DNA of 16,489 bases from NZ13-RE01 sp049718665 (GCA_049718665.1 JBNARO010000039.1:1-16489), one strand, 5' to 3'; positions 7,058-15,116 are shown, numbered from the stretch's first letter. The notes: generated by a model from the sequence alone, not told the origin. Made by a program: numbers and translations.

Positions 7058-7555
7058 ATGGTAAAAATTGGTGTAATTTCAGATACACATCTTCCTTCTC
7101 GCTTTCCTTCTTTACCCCCAATAATCTTAGAGAAGCTTCAAGGAGTTCAAATGATTTTACATGCAGGAGATTGGGAGGAACTTTTCTTTTTGCCAGATTT
7201 GGAAAAAATTGCAGAAGTTTATGGGGTTTGTGGAAATATGGACTCCTTAGAGGTGAAGAAAAAATTACCTATAAAAAGGGTTATTGAAGTTGAAAATGTA
7301 AAAATCGGACTTATTCATGGAAGTGGTGCTCCCTTTGGAATAAAAAGAAGAGTAAAAGAAGAATTCATTGATGAAAAAGTTAATGTTATTGTTTTTGGAC
7401 ATACCCATCAGGCTTTGATGGAGTGGGATGAGAATATATTATTCTTTAATCCAGGATCCCCCACAGATAAATTTTTTACCTCAAAAAACTCCATAGGTAT
7501 TCTTTATGTGGATAAAGATAAGGTTTGGGGAGAAATTGTAGAGATTAAACTTTAA
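7058..7555 (+). CDS. Metallophosphoesterase of the YfcE/MJ0936 type
   Basis: The 165-residue protein carries the complete calcineurin-like metallophosphoesterase motif series: SDTH (8-11), HAGD (35-38), GNMD (59-62), HGSG (87-90) and FGHTH (113-117), which provide the Asp, His and Asn ligands for two metal ions. YfcE- and MJ0936-type proteins hydrolyse phosphodiester model substrates with Mn or Ni, and their cellular substrate is generally unknown. AAGGAGG lies seven bases before the ATG. It lies between tRNA-Ser and fhs, 11 bases upstream of fhs, so it probably shares a transcript with the folate genes, although no functional link is evident. Confidence 0.9.
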   Translation: MVKIGVISDTHLPSRFPSLPPIILEKLQGVQMILHAGDWEELFFLPDLEKIAEVYGVCGNMDSLEVKKKLPIKRVIEVENVKIGLIHGSGAPFGIKRRVKEEFIDEKVNVIVFGHTHQALMEWDENILFFNPGSPTDKFFTSKNSIGILYVDKDKVWGEIVEIKL

Positions 7556-7566
7556 GAGGAAATTTT

Positions 7567-9201
7567 ATGAAGAAGATTACGGAATTATTGGATGATTTAA
7601 ATATAAAAGAGGAGGATTATTTTCTTTATGGTTGGTATATAGCAAAGGTTAACTGGAGAGTTTTATATAAACTTCAGAATAAACCCAATGGAAAATTGAT
7701 TCTTGTTTCTGCTATTAACCCTACGCCTGCGGGAGAGGGGAAGACTACAACTACAATAGGTTTAGGAGATGCATTGGCTTCCTTAGGAAAAAGAACTATA
7801 GTTTGTCTCAGGGAGCCTTCTTTAGGTCCTGTCTTTGGTATTAAAGGTGGTGCGGTAGGGGGAGGGAAAGCTAAAGTTATTCCTGAAGTAGAGATTAATC
7901 TCCATTTTACAGGGGATATTCATGCTGTCTCTTCTGCTCATAATCTGCTTTCTGCTCTTATAGATAATCATATTTATCATGGTAATGAACTTAAGATTGA
8001 TCCAAGACAAATTCTTTGGAAAAGATGCATAGATATGAATGATAGACAGCTTAGATATATTGTGGTAGGACTTGGAGGAAAAGGAAATGGCTTTCCCAGG
8101 GAAGATGGTTTTGAGATAACTGCAGCGTCAGAAATTATGGCAATCTTATCCTTAGCTCAGAGCTTAAAAGATTTAAAGGAGAGATTAGGAAATATTATTG
8201 TAGGAATTAATTATAATGGAAAACCTATATTTAGTAAAGATTTAAAAGCAGAAGGTGCCATGACTATTCTTTTAAAGGATGCTCTCTCTCCGAATTTAGT
8301 TCAAACCTTGAATGGAACACCCGCATTTGTTCATGGAGGTCCTTTTGGAAATATTGCCCATGGTTCTAATTCTCTTATTGCTACAAAATTGGCATTAAAG
8401 CTTTCGGACTATGTGGTAACAGAGGCGGGATTTGGAGCTGATTTGGGAGCGGAGAAATTTTTTAATATCAAATGTAGAATTGGAGATTTGCATCCTTCTT
8501 GTGTAGTATTAGTAGCATCCATAAGAGCATTAAAATGGCATGGGGGAGCAAAAAAGAAAGAATTAGAAAAAGAAGATATTTCTTCCCTTAAAAAGGGTAT
8601 ATTAAATCTTCTTCATCATGTTCATATAATAAAAGATATCTTTCATGTTCCATTAGTGATTGCTATAAATAGATTTCCTTTTGATACTGATTTGGAGCTA
8701 AAAACTGTTGAAGAGATATTAAAAGAAAAGGGAATAAGGGTAGCTATATCAGAGGTTTATGAAAAAGGAAGTGAAGGAGGAATTGTTTTAGCAGAAGAGG
8801 TTTTAAAAGCTATAGAGGGAGACGAAAATGGTTTTAGACAGTTATATAATTTAGATGAATCTTATGAGGTAAAAATTGAGAAAATAGTAAAAGAAGTTTA
8901 TGGAGGGGAGAAAGTTATATTCAGTGATTCTGCAAAGGAAGATTTGGAAAGAATATATGATTGGGGCTTTAATAATCTTCCTATTTGTATGGCAAAAACG
9001 CAATATTCTCTATCTGATAATCCAAAACTTCGGGGAAAACCAAATAACTTTTTTATTAATGTGAATAAAATAAAGCTTTCTTTGGGAGCGGGATTTTTAG
9101 TGGTTTATACAGGGGATATTTTAACTATGCCAGGCCTTCCAAAAATTCCTTCTGCGGAAAAAATAGACATAGATGAGGAAGGAAATATCACAGGATTATA
9201 A
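7567..9201 (+). CDS. fhs: Formate--tetrahydrofolate ligase
   Basis: The enzyme joins formate to tetrahydrofolate with ATP to give 10-formyl-THF, the entry step of folate-bound one-carbon metabolism and of the methyl branch of the Wood-Ljungdahl pathway. The P-loop TPAGEGKTT lies at about 53-61. FGIKGGAVGGG follows, then the conserved stretch around 117-140 (NLHFTGDIHAVSSAHNLL). The C-terminal part includes MPGLPKIP and is complete. The 544 residues are close to the usual 555 or so. A GAGGA site six bases upstream of the ATG overlaps the previous gene's end. It heads the fhs-folD-metV-metF series with very short spacers, showing an operon. Confidence 0.97.
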   Translation: MKKITELLDDLNIKEEDYFLYGWYIAKVNWRVLYKLQNKPNGKLILVSAINPTPAGEGKTTTTIGLGDALASLGKRTIVCLREPSLGPVFGIKGGAVGGGKAKVIPEVEINLHFTGDIHAVSSAHNLLSALIDNHIYHGNELKIDPRQILWKRCIDMNDRQLRYIVVGLGGKGNGFPREDGFEITAASEIMAILSLAQSLKDLKERLGNIIVGINYNGKPIFSKDLKAEGAMTILLKDALSPNLVQTLNGTPAFVHGGPFGNIAHGSNSLIATKLALKLSDYVVTEAGFGADLGAEKFFNIKCRIGDLHPSCVVLVASIRALKWHGGAKKKELEKEDISSLKKGILNLLHHVHIIKDIFHVPLVIAINRFPFDTDLELKTVEEILKEKGIRVAISEVYEKGSEGGIVLAEEVLKAIEGDENGFRQLYNLDESYEVKIEKIVKEVYGGEKVIFSDSAKEDLERIYDWGFNNLPICMAKTQYSLSDNPKLRGKPNNFFINVNKIKLSLGAGFLVVYTGDILTMPGLPKIPSAEKIDIDEEGNITGL

Positions 9202-9216
9202 GTTCGGAGGATGAAA

Positions 9217-10068
9217 ATGGCAGAAATTTTATGGGGAAAACCTGTAGCAGAATCTTTAGAAAGAAAAATTAAAGAAGAAGTTCTAATATTGAAGAAAAGG
9301 AATATTTTCCCTACTCTTTTGATTCTTAAAGTAGGAGAAAATGAAGAAGCGGAAGCCTATGCCAAAAGTATTGACAAGCTTTTTCAAAGACTTGAGATAA
9401 GAGTAAAGAATGAAAATTATAGCGAAGATATTTCTTTTGAAGAATTAATAAATGTTTTCAAAAAAATCAAAGAAGATTCTAAAATTCATGGAATATTACT
9501 TTTAAGACCTCTTCCTGAGCATTTAGAAAAGAAAAGGATCTACGCTTTTTTGCCAGAAGAAAAAGATATTGAGGGATTAAGCTATATAAATTCTGGGAAG
9601 TTATTTGCAGGTGAAAAATCTTTTGTTCCTTGCACTCCTTTAGCAGTTATGGAACTTTTAGATTATTATAATATTCCCTTAGAAGGGAAAGATGTAGTAA
9701 TTATCGGAAGAAGTATTTCTGTAGGAAGACCCTTAGCGCTACTTTTTTTGCAAAGAAATTCTACGGTAACAATATGTCATTCAAAGACAAAAAATCTTTC
9801 TCAATATACAAAAAGAGCAGAAATTTTAGTTTCTGCTGTGGGAATAGCGGGTATTATTGATGAGAATATGGTAGGAGAAGGAAGCATAATTATAGATGTA
9901 GGAACAAATTTTGTCAATGGTAAAATAGTTGGAGATGTTCTTTTTGAAAAGGTAGAGAAAAAAGTAAGAGCTATAACTCCTGTTCCTGGAGGAGTTGGTA
10001 TAATTACCACAAGAATTTTGGCAAAGAACCTTTTGGAGGCTGTAAGGAGAAATGAGATGGGAGTTTAA
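9217..10068 (+). CDS. folD: FolD-family methylene-THF dehydrogenase (cyclohydrolase function doubtful)
   Basis: FolD normally oxidises 5,10-methylene-THF to methenyl-THF and hydrolyses it to 10-formyl-THF. The 283-residue protein shows the NAD(P)-binding VVIIGRSISVGRP segment near 158-170, PCTPLAV near 136-142, GTNFVNGKIVGDV near 225-237 and PVPGGVGIIT near 251-260. The ATG at 9217 is preferred because GGAGG ends six bases before it; an in-frame ATG at 9211 directly abuts GGAGG. The active-site Tyr is present (Y48), but the Lys four residues later (human K56, E. coli K54) is Ile52. The Gln of the VQLPLP motif (human Q100) is Leu96, and the second Asp of KDVDG (human D125) is Glu119. These residues are tied to cyclohydrolase function, so this may be dehydrogenase-only or altered. 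The next gene overlaps by 17 bases. Confidence 0.9.
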   Translation: MAEILWGKPVAESLERKIKEEVLILKKRNIFPTLLILKVGENEEAEAYAKSIDKLFQRLEIRVKNENYSEDISFEELINVFKKIKEDSKIHGILLLRPLPEHLEKKRIYAFLPEEKDIEGLSYINSGKLFAGEKSFVPCTPLAVMELLDYYNIPLEGKDVVIIGRSISVGRPLALLFLQRNSTVTICHSKTKNLSQYTKRAEILVSAVGIAGIIDENMVGEGSIIIDVGTNFVNGKIVGDVLFEKVEKKVRAITPVPGGVGIITTRILAKNLLEAVRRNEMGV

Positions 10069-10648
10069 AAGATGTGAAGAGATAAGAGAATTTATAAAAG
10101 GTAAGAAGATTTTTGTTTTTAGTTGTGATAGTTGTGGAACAGATAATATAGAAGAGAAAAATAAAAAAATTGATGAGTTTTTAAAAACTTGCGGGTTTGA
10201 GAAAGTAGGGATAATTAATCTTTCTCCTGAAAAATGTAATATTTCTTCTTTAAGGGAGATATTAAAGAAAGAATTTGTAGAGTCAGAATTTGTTCTGACC
10301 TTTACTTGTGGAGGACTTCCTCAGGTTCTTCCTTCTTATATAAATTCTCAGGTTATTCCAGGAGTAAATCCTCTGAAGATAGAAGCTGGAAGAAAAATAG
10401 GAAGTTTTGCAAAATTATGCTCTTTTTGTGGTGAATGCTGGATTCATTACACAGGAAACCTATGTATGGAAAAATTATGTCCAAAAAAGATGAGAAATGG
10501 TCCTTGTGGAGGGGCAAAAGATGGATATTGTGAAGTTTATGAAAAAAGACTTTGCCCTTTTGTTATCCTTTTTAGAAAAGAAGGGGAGAAAGCCTTCAAA
10601 GAGATAATCCCCCAAAAAGATTTTAGTAAGATTCTTTTACAGGAATGA
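10052..10648 (+). CDS. metV: MetV: zinc/iron-sulfur-type partner of methylene-THF reductase (MTHFR C-terminal-like domain)
   Basis: The 198-residue protein has the cysteine-rich domain of the acetogen MetV subunit, which partners MetF in reducing methylene-THF to methyl-THF. Cysteines at 123, 126, 129, 138, 143, 152, 160 and 168, with the segment CPKKMRNGPCGG (143-154), form the metal or cluster site. An N-terminal Rossmann-like part contains C25, C28 and C86. The ATG at 10052 lies inside the end of folD (17-base overlap). Two possible ribosome sites exist, AAGGAG two bases away and GGAGG twelve bases away. metF starts in an ATGA overlap at its stop, so the two subunits are probably made in coupled fashion. 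I see no gene in the window for an RnfC2- or Hdr-type electron partner. Confidence 0.85.
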   Translation: MRWEFKRCEEIREFIKGKKIFVFSCDSCGTDNIEEKNKKIDEFLKTCGFEKVGIINLSPEKCNISSLREILKKEFVESEFVLTFTCGGLPQVLPSYINSQVIPGVNPLKIEAGRKIGSFAKLCSFCGECWIHYTGNLCMEKLCPKKMRNGPCGGAKDGYCEVYEKRLCPFVILFRKEGEKAFKEIIPQKDFSKILLQE

Positions 10649-11547
10649 GATTTAAGGAGAAATTACTTTCTGGGAAATTTGTTATAACTGCAGAGGTAAC
10701 TCCTCCGCGAGGAGTAAATGTAGAGTCTTTTATAAAAAAAAGTTTGTTATTGAAAGATAAAGTAGATGCTTTAAATGTTACTGATTTTCAAAACGTAGGG
10801 GTTAGGATAACTTCATTAGTAGGAAGCTATCTTCTTATTAAAGAGGGAATTGAACCCATATTCCAGATAACTTCGAGGGATAGGAATAGGGTTGCTATTC
10901 AAGGGGAAGTTTTAAGTGCCTATGTTTTAGGGATTAGAAATATTTTGGTTTTGACAGGAGATTATCCTACCACAGGAATTATGAAAAATGCAAAGCCAGT
11001 TTTTGATATCGATGCGGTAAACATTCTTTATATTATAAAAGGCTTATCTCAGGGTAAAGATTCTGCAGGGAAAAGTCTAGATGGAACTCCTGAATTTTTC
11101 TTAGGAGCGGTATTTAATCCTAATTTAGAGCCATTAGAATTAGAGATAACAAAATTAGAGAGAAAACATAGGGCAGGGGCAGAGTTTTTTCAATCTCAGT
11201 TATTTTTTGATCTTTCCCTTATTGAGAGAACGAGAGAAAAGATAAAAGAATGGGAACCAAAAATTTTGGCAGGAGTTACCATTTTTAAATCAAAAGAGAT
11301 GTTAGAGTATATGTTAAATAAAGTTCCAGGAATAAAAATTCCCAAAAAGATAATTGATATTTTGGAAAAAAGCAAAGACATAAGGGAAAAAAGTATAGAG
11401 ATTTGTGCAGAATTTTGTGAAAAAATAAAAGAGAGCAAACTTTTAAATGGAGTTCACTTTTTAGCCAGTAGACCTTCTGATATATTAGAGGTTTTAAGAT
11501 TACTTAAATGGGAAAGGGAGGAAATTTGTGATGTTCAAACCAACTGA
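10645..11547 (+). CDS. metF: Methylenetetrahydrofolate reductase (MetF)
   Basis: MetF reduces 5,10-methylene-THF to 5-methyl-THF using FAD or FMN. The 300-residue TIM-barrel has the N-terminal TAEVTPPRG motif (15-23) with the expected catalytic Glu at E17, VTDF near 50-53, QITSRDRNR near 79-87, and ILVLTGDYP near 110-118, the flavin-binding region. HRAGAEFFQSQLFFD near 174-188 matches the family's GADF-x-TQ stretch. The ATG overlaps the metV stop by four bases and the local Shine-Dalgarno is weak, so initiation likely depends on coupling to metV. Together with fhs, folD and metV it completes a formate-to-methyl-THF set. Confidence 0.93.
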   Translation: MRFKEKLLSGKFVITAEVTPPRGVNVESFIKKSLLLKDKVDALNVTDFQNVGVRITSLVGSYLLIKEGIEPIFQITSRDRNRVAIQGEVLSAYVLGIRNILVLTGDYPTTGIMKNAKPVFDIDAVNILYIIKGLSQGKDSAGKSLDGTPEFFLGAVFNPNLEPLELEITKLERKHRAGAEFFQSQLFFDLSLIERTREKIKEWEPKILAGVTIFKSKEMLEYMLNKVPGIKIPKKIIDILEKSKDIREKSIEICAEFCEKIKESKLLNGVHFLASRPSDILEVLRLLKWEREEICDVQTN

Positions 11548-12220
11548 TTTTTTTAAATTAGATGGCTTTGAAGGAGAGATTTTTGAAGGTGTAGAGTTTG
11601 TATGGGAAGCCCTTTCAAAACTTTCTTCTTTTTTATCAAAATATGTGAAGCCAGAGATTCGAGGGAATATTAAAGGTGGAGTTTTTATAGAAGGTCCTGT
11701 TTTTATTGATGAAGGAACAATAGTAGAACCTGGAGTGTATATAAAAGGACCCACATATATTGGGAAAAACTGTGAGATAAGACAAGGAGCTTATTTAAGA
11801 GGAAATATATTCATTGGAGATAAGTGTGTAGTAGGGCATGCTACAGAAATTAAAAATAGTATTCTTCTTTCTGGTGCCAAAGCCCCCCATTTTAATTACG
11901 TAGGAGATAGCATATTGGGACATGAAACAAATCTTGGAGCAGGGACAAAAATATCTAATTTAAAGATAGGTCCAGAATCCACTGTAAAAATAAGGGTTAA
12001 TGATAAAATTTACGATACAAAATTAAGAAAATTTGGGGCAGTTATTGGGGATTATAGTGAGACAGGATGTAATTCTGTTTTAAATCCAGGAAGTATTTTG
12101 GGAAAATATGTTTTAGTATATCCTAATGCGGTGGTAAGAGGATATATTCCTGATAAATCTATAGTTAAGTTTAAGCCAGAATTGGAAATTGTGGAGATAA
12201 AAGGCTACCATGCTTTTTGA
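11531..12220 (+). CDS. Left-handed beta-helix (hexapeptide repeat) protein resembling the acetyltransferase domain of GlmU
   Basis: The 229-residue product is built of hexapeptide repeats (I/V-G-x-x-x-x) from about residue 45 to 210, the left-handed beta-helix of sugar-nucleotide acyltransferases. The segment GAKAPHFNYVGDS (115-127) carries H120, which aligns with the active-site His of the GlmU acetyltransferase domain. No nucleotidyltransferase domain precedes it, as its 40 N-terminal residues are helical. It may acetylate glucosamine-1-phosphate or another sugar phosphate, or act with a separate uridylyltransferase. GGGAGG (11516-11521) is nine bases from the ATG and six from an in-frame GTG at 11528, so either could be the start. 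It overlaps metF by 17 bases and is the last gene of the folate run, though no functional link is evident. Its end overlaps the opposite dehydrogenase gene by 16 bases. Confidence 0.8.
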   Translation: MFKPTDFFKLDGFEGEIFEGVEFVWEALSKLSSFLSKYVKPEIRGNIKGGVFIEGPVFIDEGTIVEPGVYIKGPTYIGKNCEIRQGAYLRGNIFIGDKCVVGHATEIKNSILLSGAKAPHFNYVGDSILGHETNLGAGTKISNLKIGPESTVKIRVNDKIYDTKLRKFGAVIGDYSETGCNSVLNPGSILGKYVLVYPNAVVRGYIPDKSIVKFKPELEIVEIKGYHAF

Positions 12221-13347
12221 AGAAGAGTAAGAAGTCCCTCTTCGTTTAATGTTCTTGGATTAGTTTTTAAAGCTCTTGATTTCAAACCTTCTTTAGCTAA
12301 GAGAGGAAGATCTTCATATTTTATATTATAATTCCTCAATCCTAATTTTATATCCAAAATGGAGAAAAATTCCTCAATCTTTTTTAGAATTTTCTCTCGA
12401 GCAGATCTTAAAGAGTAAACTCCAATAGTTCTTCCTAATAGCATTAATTTCTCTCGTGGTAAGATTTCTAAGTTGTATTCTAAAACAGGTAAAGTAATAA
12501 GGGCAGTAGAAAGGCCGTGAGGAAGATTTCCGTAAACTCCTATGGGATGAGCTAAGGCATGAATTGCTCCAAGCCCTGTTTGGGTTAGACAAATTCCACT
12601 AAAGGTGCTGGCATAAAGAACCTTTTCTCTTAAATCTATTCTATCTCCATGTCTATATACTCTTGGAAGATAGTTATAAATGAGTTTTATAGCTTTAAGA
12701 GATATAGATTCTGTAAGAGGATTATTATTTAGTGAAAGGAAGGACTCTAAGGCATGAATAAAAGCATCTATTCCAGAGTAAGCGGTATAATTTGGAGGAA
12801 GAGTTAAAGTTAAATAGGGATCTATAAGAGCTAAATCTGCATATAGATAGTCACTGGCAACACTTAATTTTTCTTTCGTCTCAGGATTTATCAATACTGA
12901 GACTCTTGTCACTTCACTTCCCGTCCCTGCAGTAGTAGGAATTAAAATACATGGAATACCTTTGTATGGAATTTTATCTGCTCCTATGTAATCCCATATG
13001 GAATTGGGAAGTTTACATTTTACCGCTATTGCTTTCGCTACATCCAAAGCACTTCCACCACCTATTCCAATCACTGCGGATATATTATTGTTATTAACAA
13101 TTTCTGCCCCCTCGTCTACTACAAAATAAGGAGGTTCCGGAGGAACTTTATCAAATATGTATAATTCACATTGATAATTATTAAAACTCTTTTGAATTTT
13201 ATCTAAAATTCCTGTTTCTCTTAAGTGTTTTTTCCCAGTAACTAAAAGAAATTTCCTTCCAAAGGATAAAGCCTCTTGAGATAAATTCTCCCAAATGCCT
13301 ACTCCAAATTTTACTTTTACAGGAAAATAAAAAGAAAAATTACTCAT
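12205..13347 (-). CDS. Iron-dependent (group III) alcohol dehydrogenase
   Basis: The 380-residue protein is an NAD(P)-dependent, iron-activated alcohol dehydrogenase. The nucleotide-binding motif GIGGGSALDVAKA spans about 94-106 and PTTAGTGSE lies at about 137-145. All four iron ligands are present: D194 and H198 in GIDAFIHALE, H263 in AIHALAH and H277 in PHG, matching the ligand positions of E. coli FucO. The alcohol or aldehyde substrate cannot be predicted. Its ATG directly abuts the TGA of the LeuD-like gene and no strong ribosome site is seen, so it is likely translated by coupling as the last gene of the operon. A reductase of this class is not a usual member of leucine or lysine operons. 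Confidence 0.92.
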   Translation of the reverse strand: MSNFSFYFPVKVKFGVGIWENLSQEALSFGRKFLLVTGKKHLRETGILDKIQKSFNNYQCELYIFDKVPPEPPYFVVDEGAEIVNNNNISAVIGIGGGSALDVAKAIAVKCKLPNSIWDYIGADKIPYKGIPCILIPTTAGTGSEVTRVSVLINPETKEKLSVASDYLYADLALIDPYLTLTLPPNYTAYSGIDAFIHALESFLSLNNNPLTESISLKAIKLIYNYLPRVYRHGDRIDLREKVLYASTFSGICLTQTGLGAIHALAHPIGVYGNLPHGLSTALITLPVLEYNLEILPREKLMLLGRTIGVYSLRSAREKILKKIEEFFSILDIKLGLRNYNIKYEDLPLLAKEGLKSRALKTNPRTLNEEGLLTLLQKAW

Positions 13348-13848
13348 TCAGAGCCTAAAAGTCCCTTCTTTCTTTAAATATTCCACTAATCCTCCCGCTT
13401 TTAGTATATTTATCATAATATCTGGAAGGGAAGAAAAAGCATCTATTTTTAAATCTTTGTTTTTATTATAAATCTCTCCTTTAGATAAATCTACACTTAA
13501 GATATCTCCATCATCTATTAAATCAGTATTGCATTCTAATACAGGGAGACCCACATTTATAGCATTTCTAAAAAATATTCTTGCAAAACTTTTTGCAAGA
13601 ACTATACTTATTCCAGCATATTTAATCACTAAAGGGGCTTGTTCCCTTGATGATCCACATCCAAAATTTTTACCTGCAACTATAATATCTCCAGGAGCTA
13701 TTTTCTCATAAAAATTAGGATAGATATCTTCTAAAAGATGTTTTGCCATCTCATTAAAATCTAAGGACTTAAATTTATACTTTCCCGATATTATATAATC
13801 TGTATTAATATCGTCTCCAAATTTGTGAGCTTTTCCTTCAAAAATCAT
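13348..13848 (-). CDS. leuD: LeuD-family small subunit of a 3-isopropylmalate dehydratase/homoaconitase-type enzyme
   Basis: The small subunit (166 residues) forms the swivelling domain that completes the active site of LeuCD-type hydro-lyases. The conserved core NFGCGSSREQAP lies at 61-72 and AKSFARIFFRNAINVGLP at about 84-101. The N-terminal specificity loop after DDINTDYIISG reads YKFK at 24-27, where isopropylmalate isomerases typically have YLVY/YLVM and homoaconitases YLRT/YLRS. The substrate therefore cannot be assigned from that motif. AGGAGG overlaps the leuC stop, seven bases from the ATG. The pair lies directly after the synthase gene. Confidence 0.88.
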   Translation of the reverse strand: MIFEGKAHKFGDDINTDYIISGKYKFKSLDFNEMAKHLLEDIYPNFYEKIAPGDIIVAGKNFGCGSSREQAPLVIKYAGISIVLAKSFARIFFRNAINVGLPVLECNTDLIDDGDILSVDLSKGEIYNKNKDLKIDAFSSLPDIMINILKAGGLVEYLKKEGTFRL

Positions 13849-13859
13849 TTTTTAACCTC

Positions 13860-15116
13860 CTAATCTATAACCTCTAAAGGATTTGTAATCTCTCCCTTAA
13901 TTGCGGACGCAGTGACTGTTAAAGGAGAAGCTAAATATATAAATGCTTTGTTATTTCCCATTCTTCCTTTAAAATTTCTGTTGGCAGTGGATATTACATT
14001 CTCATTATCTGCAGGTATCCCCTGGTGAGTTCCTACACATGGTCCACATCCTGGAGTTACTACTACCGCTCCTGCATTTAAGAAAGTCTCTATTAATCCT
14101 TCTTTTAATGCTTGCATATATATTCTTTTAGATGCTGGAGCTACAATCATTCTTACATTTTTTGCAATCTTTTTCCCCTTTAACAAACTCGCAGAAAGTC
14201 TTAAGTCTTCAAGTCTTCCATTAGTACACGTCCCCAAATATGCCTCATGAATTTTAATCTTGTCTATTTGAGATATAGGATATACATTATCTACTTGATG
14301 AGGAAGAGCCACTTGAGGTTCTAAATTACTCAAATCAAAATTATATATAGCAGAAAACTCTGCATCTTCATCAGAAGAGATTCCCTCTTTAATATTAAGA
14401 CCAATTTCTCTAAAAAATTCCCTTGTTTTTTCATCAAAAGGCATAATACCAGCTTTTGCTCCCATTTCTACTACCATATTTGTTATGGTAGCTCTACCAT
14501 CTATAGAAAGATTTTTAATTATTTCTCCCTCAAATTCTATTGCCTTATATGTAAGTCCATCCGCCTTAAAATATCCTACAAGATAAAGAATGACGTCTTT
14601 TGCAGTTACTCCTTTTTGTAGCTTCCCATTGAGAATTATTTTGACAGTCTCTGGAACTTTGAACCACAGTTTTCCTGTATACATTACAGCAGCAAGCTCA
14701 CTGGATCCAACTCCAGTGGCAAAACAATTTAAAGCTCCATAAGTACAAGTATGAGAATCTGCTCCTACAACTAAGCTTCCTGGGATGGCAAGTCCTCTTT
14801 CCATAAATACTTGGTGGCAAACTCCTTCTCCTATTTCTGAGAGCTGAAGATTATGTTTTTGAGCAAAATCCCTCATTAATTTATGAAGATTTGCTACCCC
14901 CTCGTTTGGAGGAGGTGCAGAATGATCTAAAACCAAGAGAACTTTTTCATTATTGACAACTCTTTCTCCTTTCAATTCTTCAAAAACTTTTATAGCAAGA
15001 GGTGTTGTTCCATCTTGCCCCATAAGGGCATCAATTTCAGCAATGACAAGTTCTCCCGCTTTCACATCTTTTCCTGAATGATTAGAAAATATTTTCTCAC
15101 TTATAGTCTTCCCCAT
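13860..15116 (-). CDS. leuC: LeuC-family large subunit (3-isopropylmalate dehydratase / homoaconitase / aconitase-like)
   Basis: This 418-residue subunit carries the [4Fe-4S] cluster of an aconitase-superfamily hydro-lyase of the short, two-subunit (archaeal/thermophile) type. Cluster ligands are C297 in GTCTNGR and C357 and C360 in PGCGPC. GADSHTCTYG at about 118-127 and the N-terminal DHSAPPP at 64-70 are family motifs. It would isomerise a 2-hydroxy acid made by the synthase encoded just upstream: citrate, homocitrate or 2-isopropylmalate. AAGGAG lies eight bases before the ATG and overlaps the synthase stop region, and the LeuD-type partner follows after 11 bases. Confidence 0.92.
   Translation of the reverse strand: MGKTISEKIFSNHSGKDVKAGELVIAEIDALMGQDGTTPLAIKVFEELKGERVVNNEKVLLVLDHSAPPPNEGVANLHKLMRDFAQKHNLQLSEIGEGVCHQVFMERGLAIPGSLVVGADSHTCTYGALNCFATGVGSSELAAVMYTGKLWFKVPETVKIILNGKLQKGVTAKDVILYLVGYFKADGLTYKAIEFEGEIIKNLSIDGRATITNMVVEMGAKAGIMPFDEKTREFFREIGLNIKEGISSDEDAEFSAIYNFDLSNLEPQVALPHQVDNVYPISQIDKIKIHEAYLGTCTNGRLEDLRLSASLLKGKKIAKNVRMIVAPASKRIYMQALKEGLIETFLNAGAVVVTPGCGPCVGTHQGIPADNENVISTANRNFKGRMGNNKAFIYLASPLTVTASAIKGEITNPLEVID

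Noticed and set aside
6900..7121. Minus-strand open frame across the tRNA region
   Set aside because: It is antisense to a clear tRNA-Ser and the start of the phosphodiesterase gene, and its peptide has no family features.
9211..9216. ATG at 9211 as the folD start
   Set aside because: It directly abuts the GGAGG, leaving no spacer; the ATG at 9217 has a six-base spacer and matches family N-termini.
12219..12247. GAAGAG/CTCTTC hairpin after the beta-helix gene as a plus-strand terminator
   Set aside because: Six base pairs, a ten-base loop and no proper U-run; it also lies in the dehydrogenase coding sequence.
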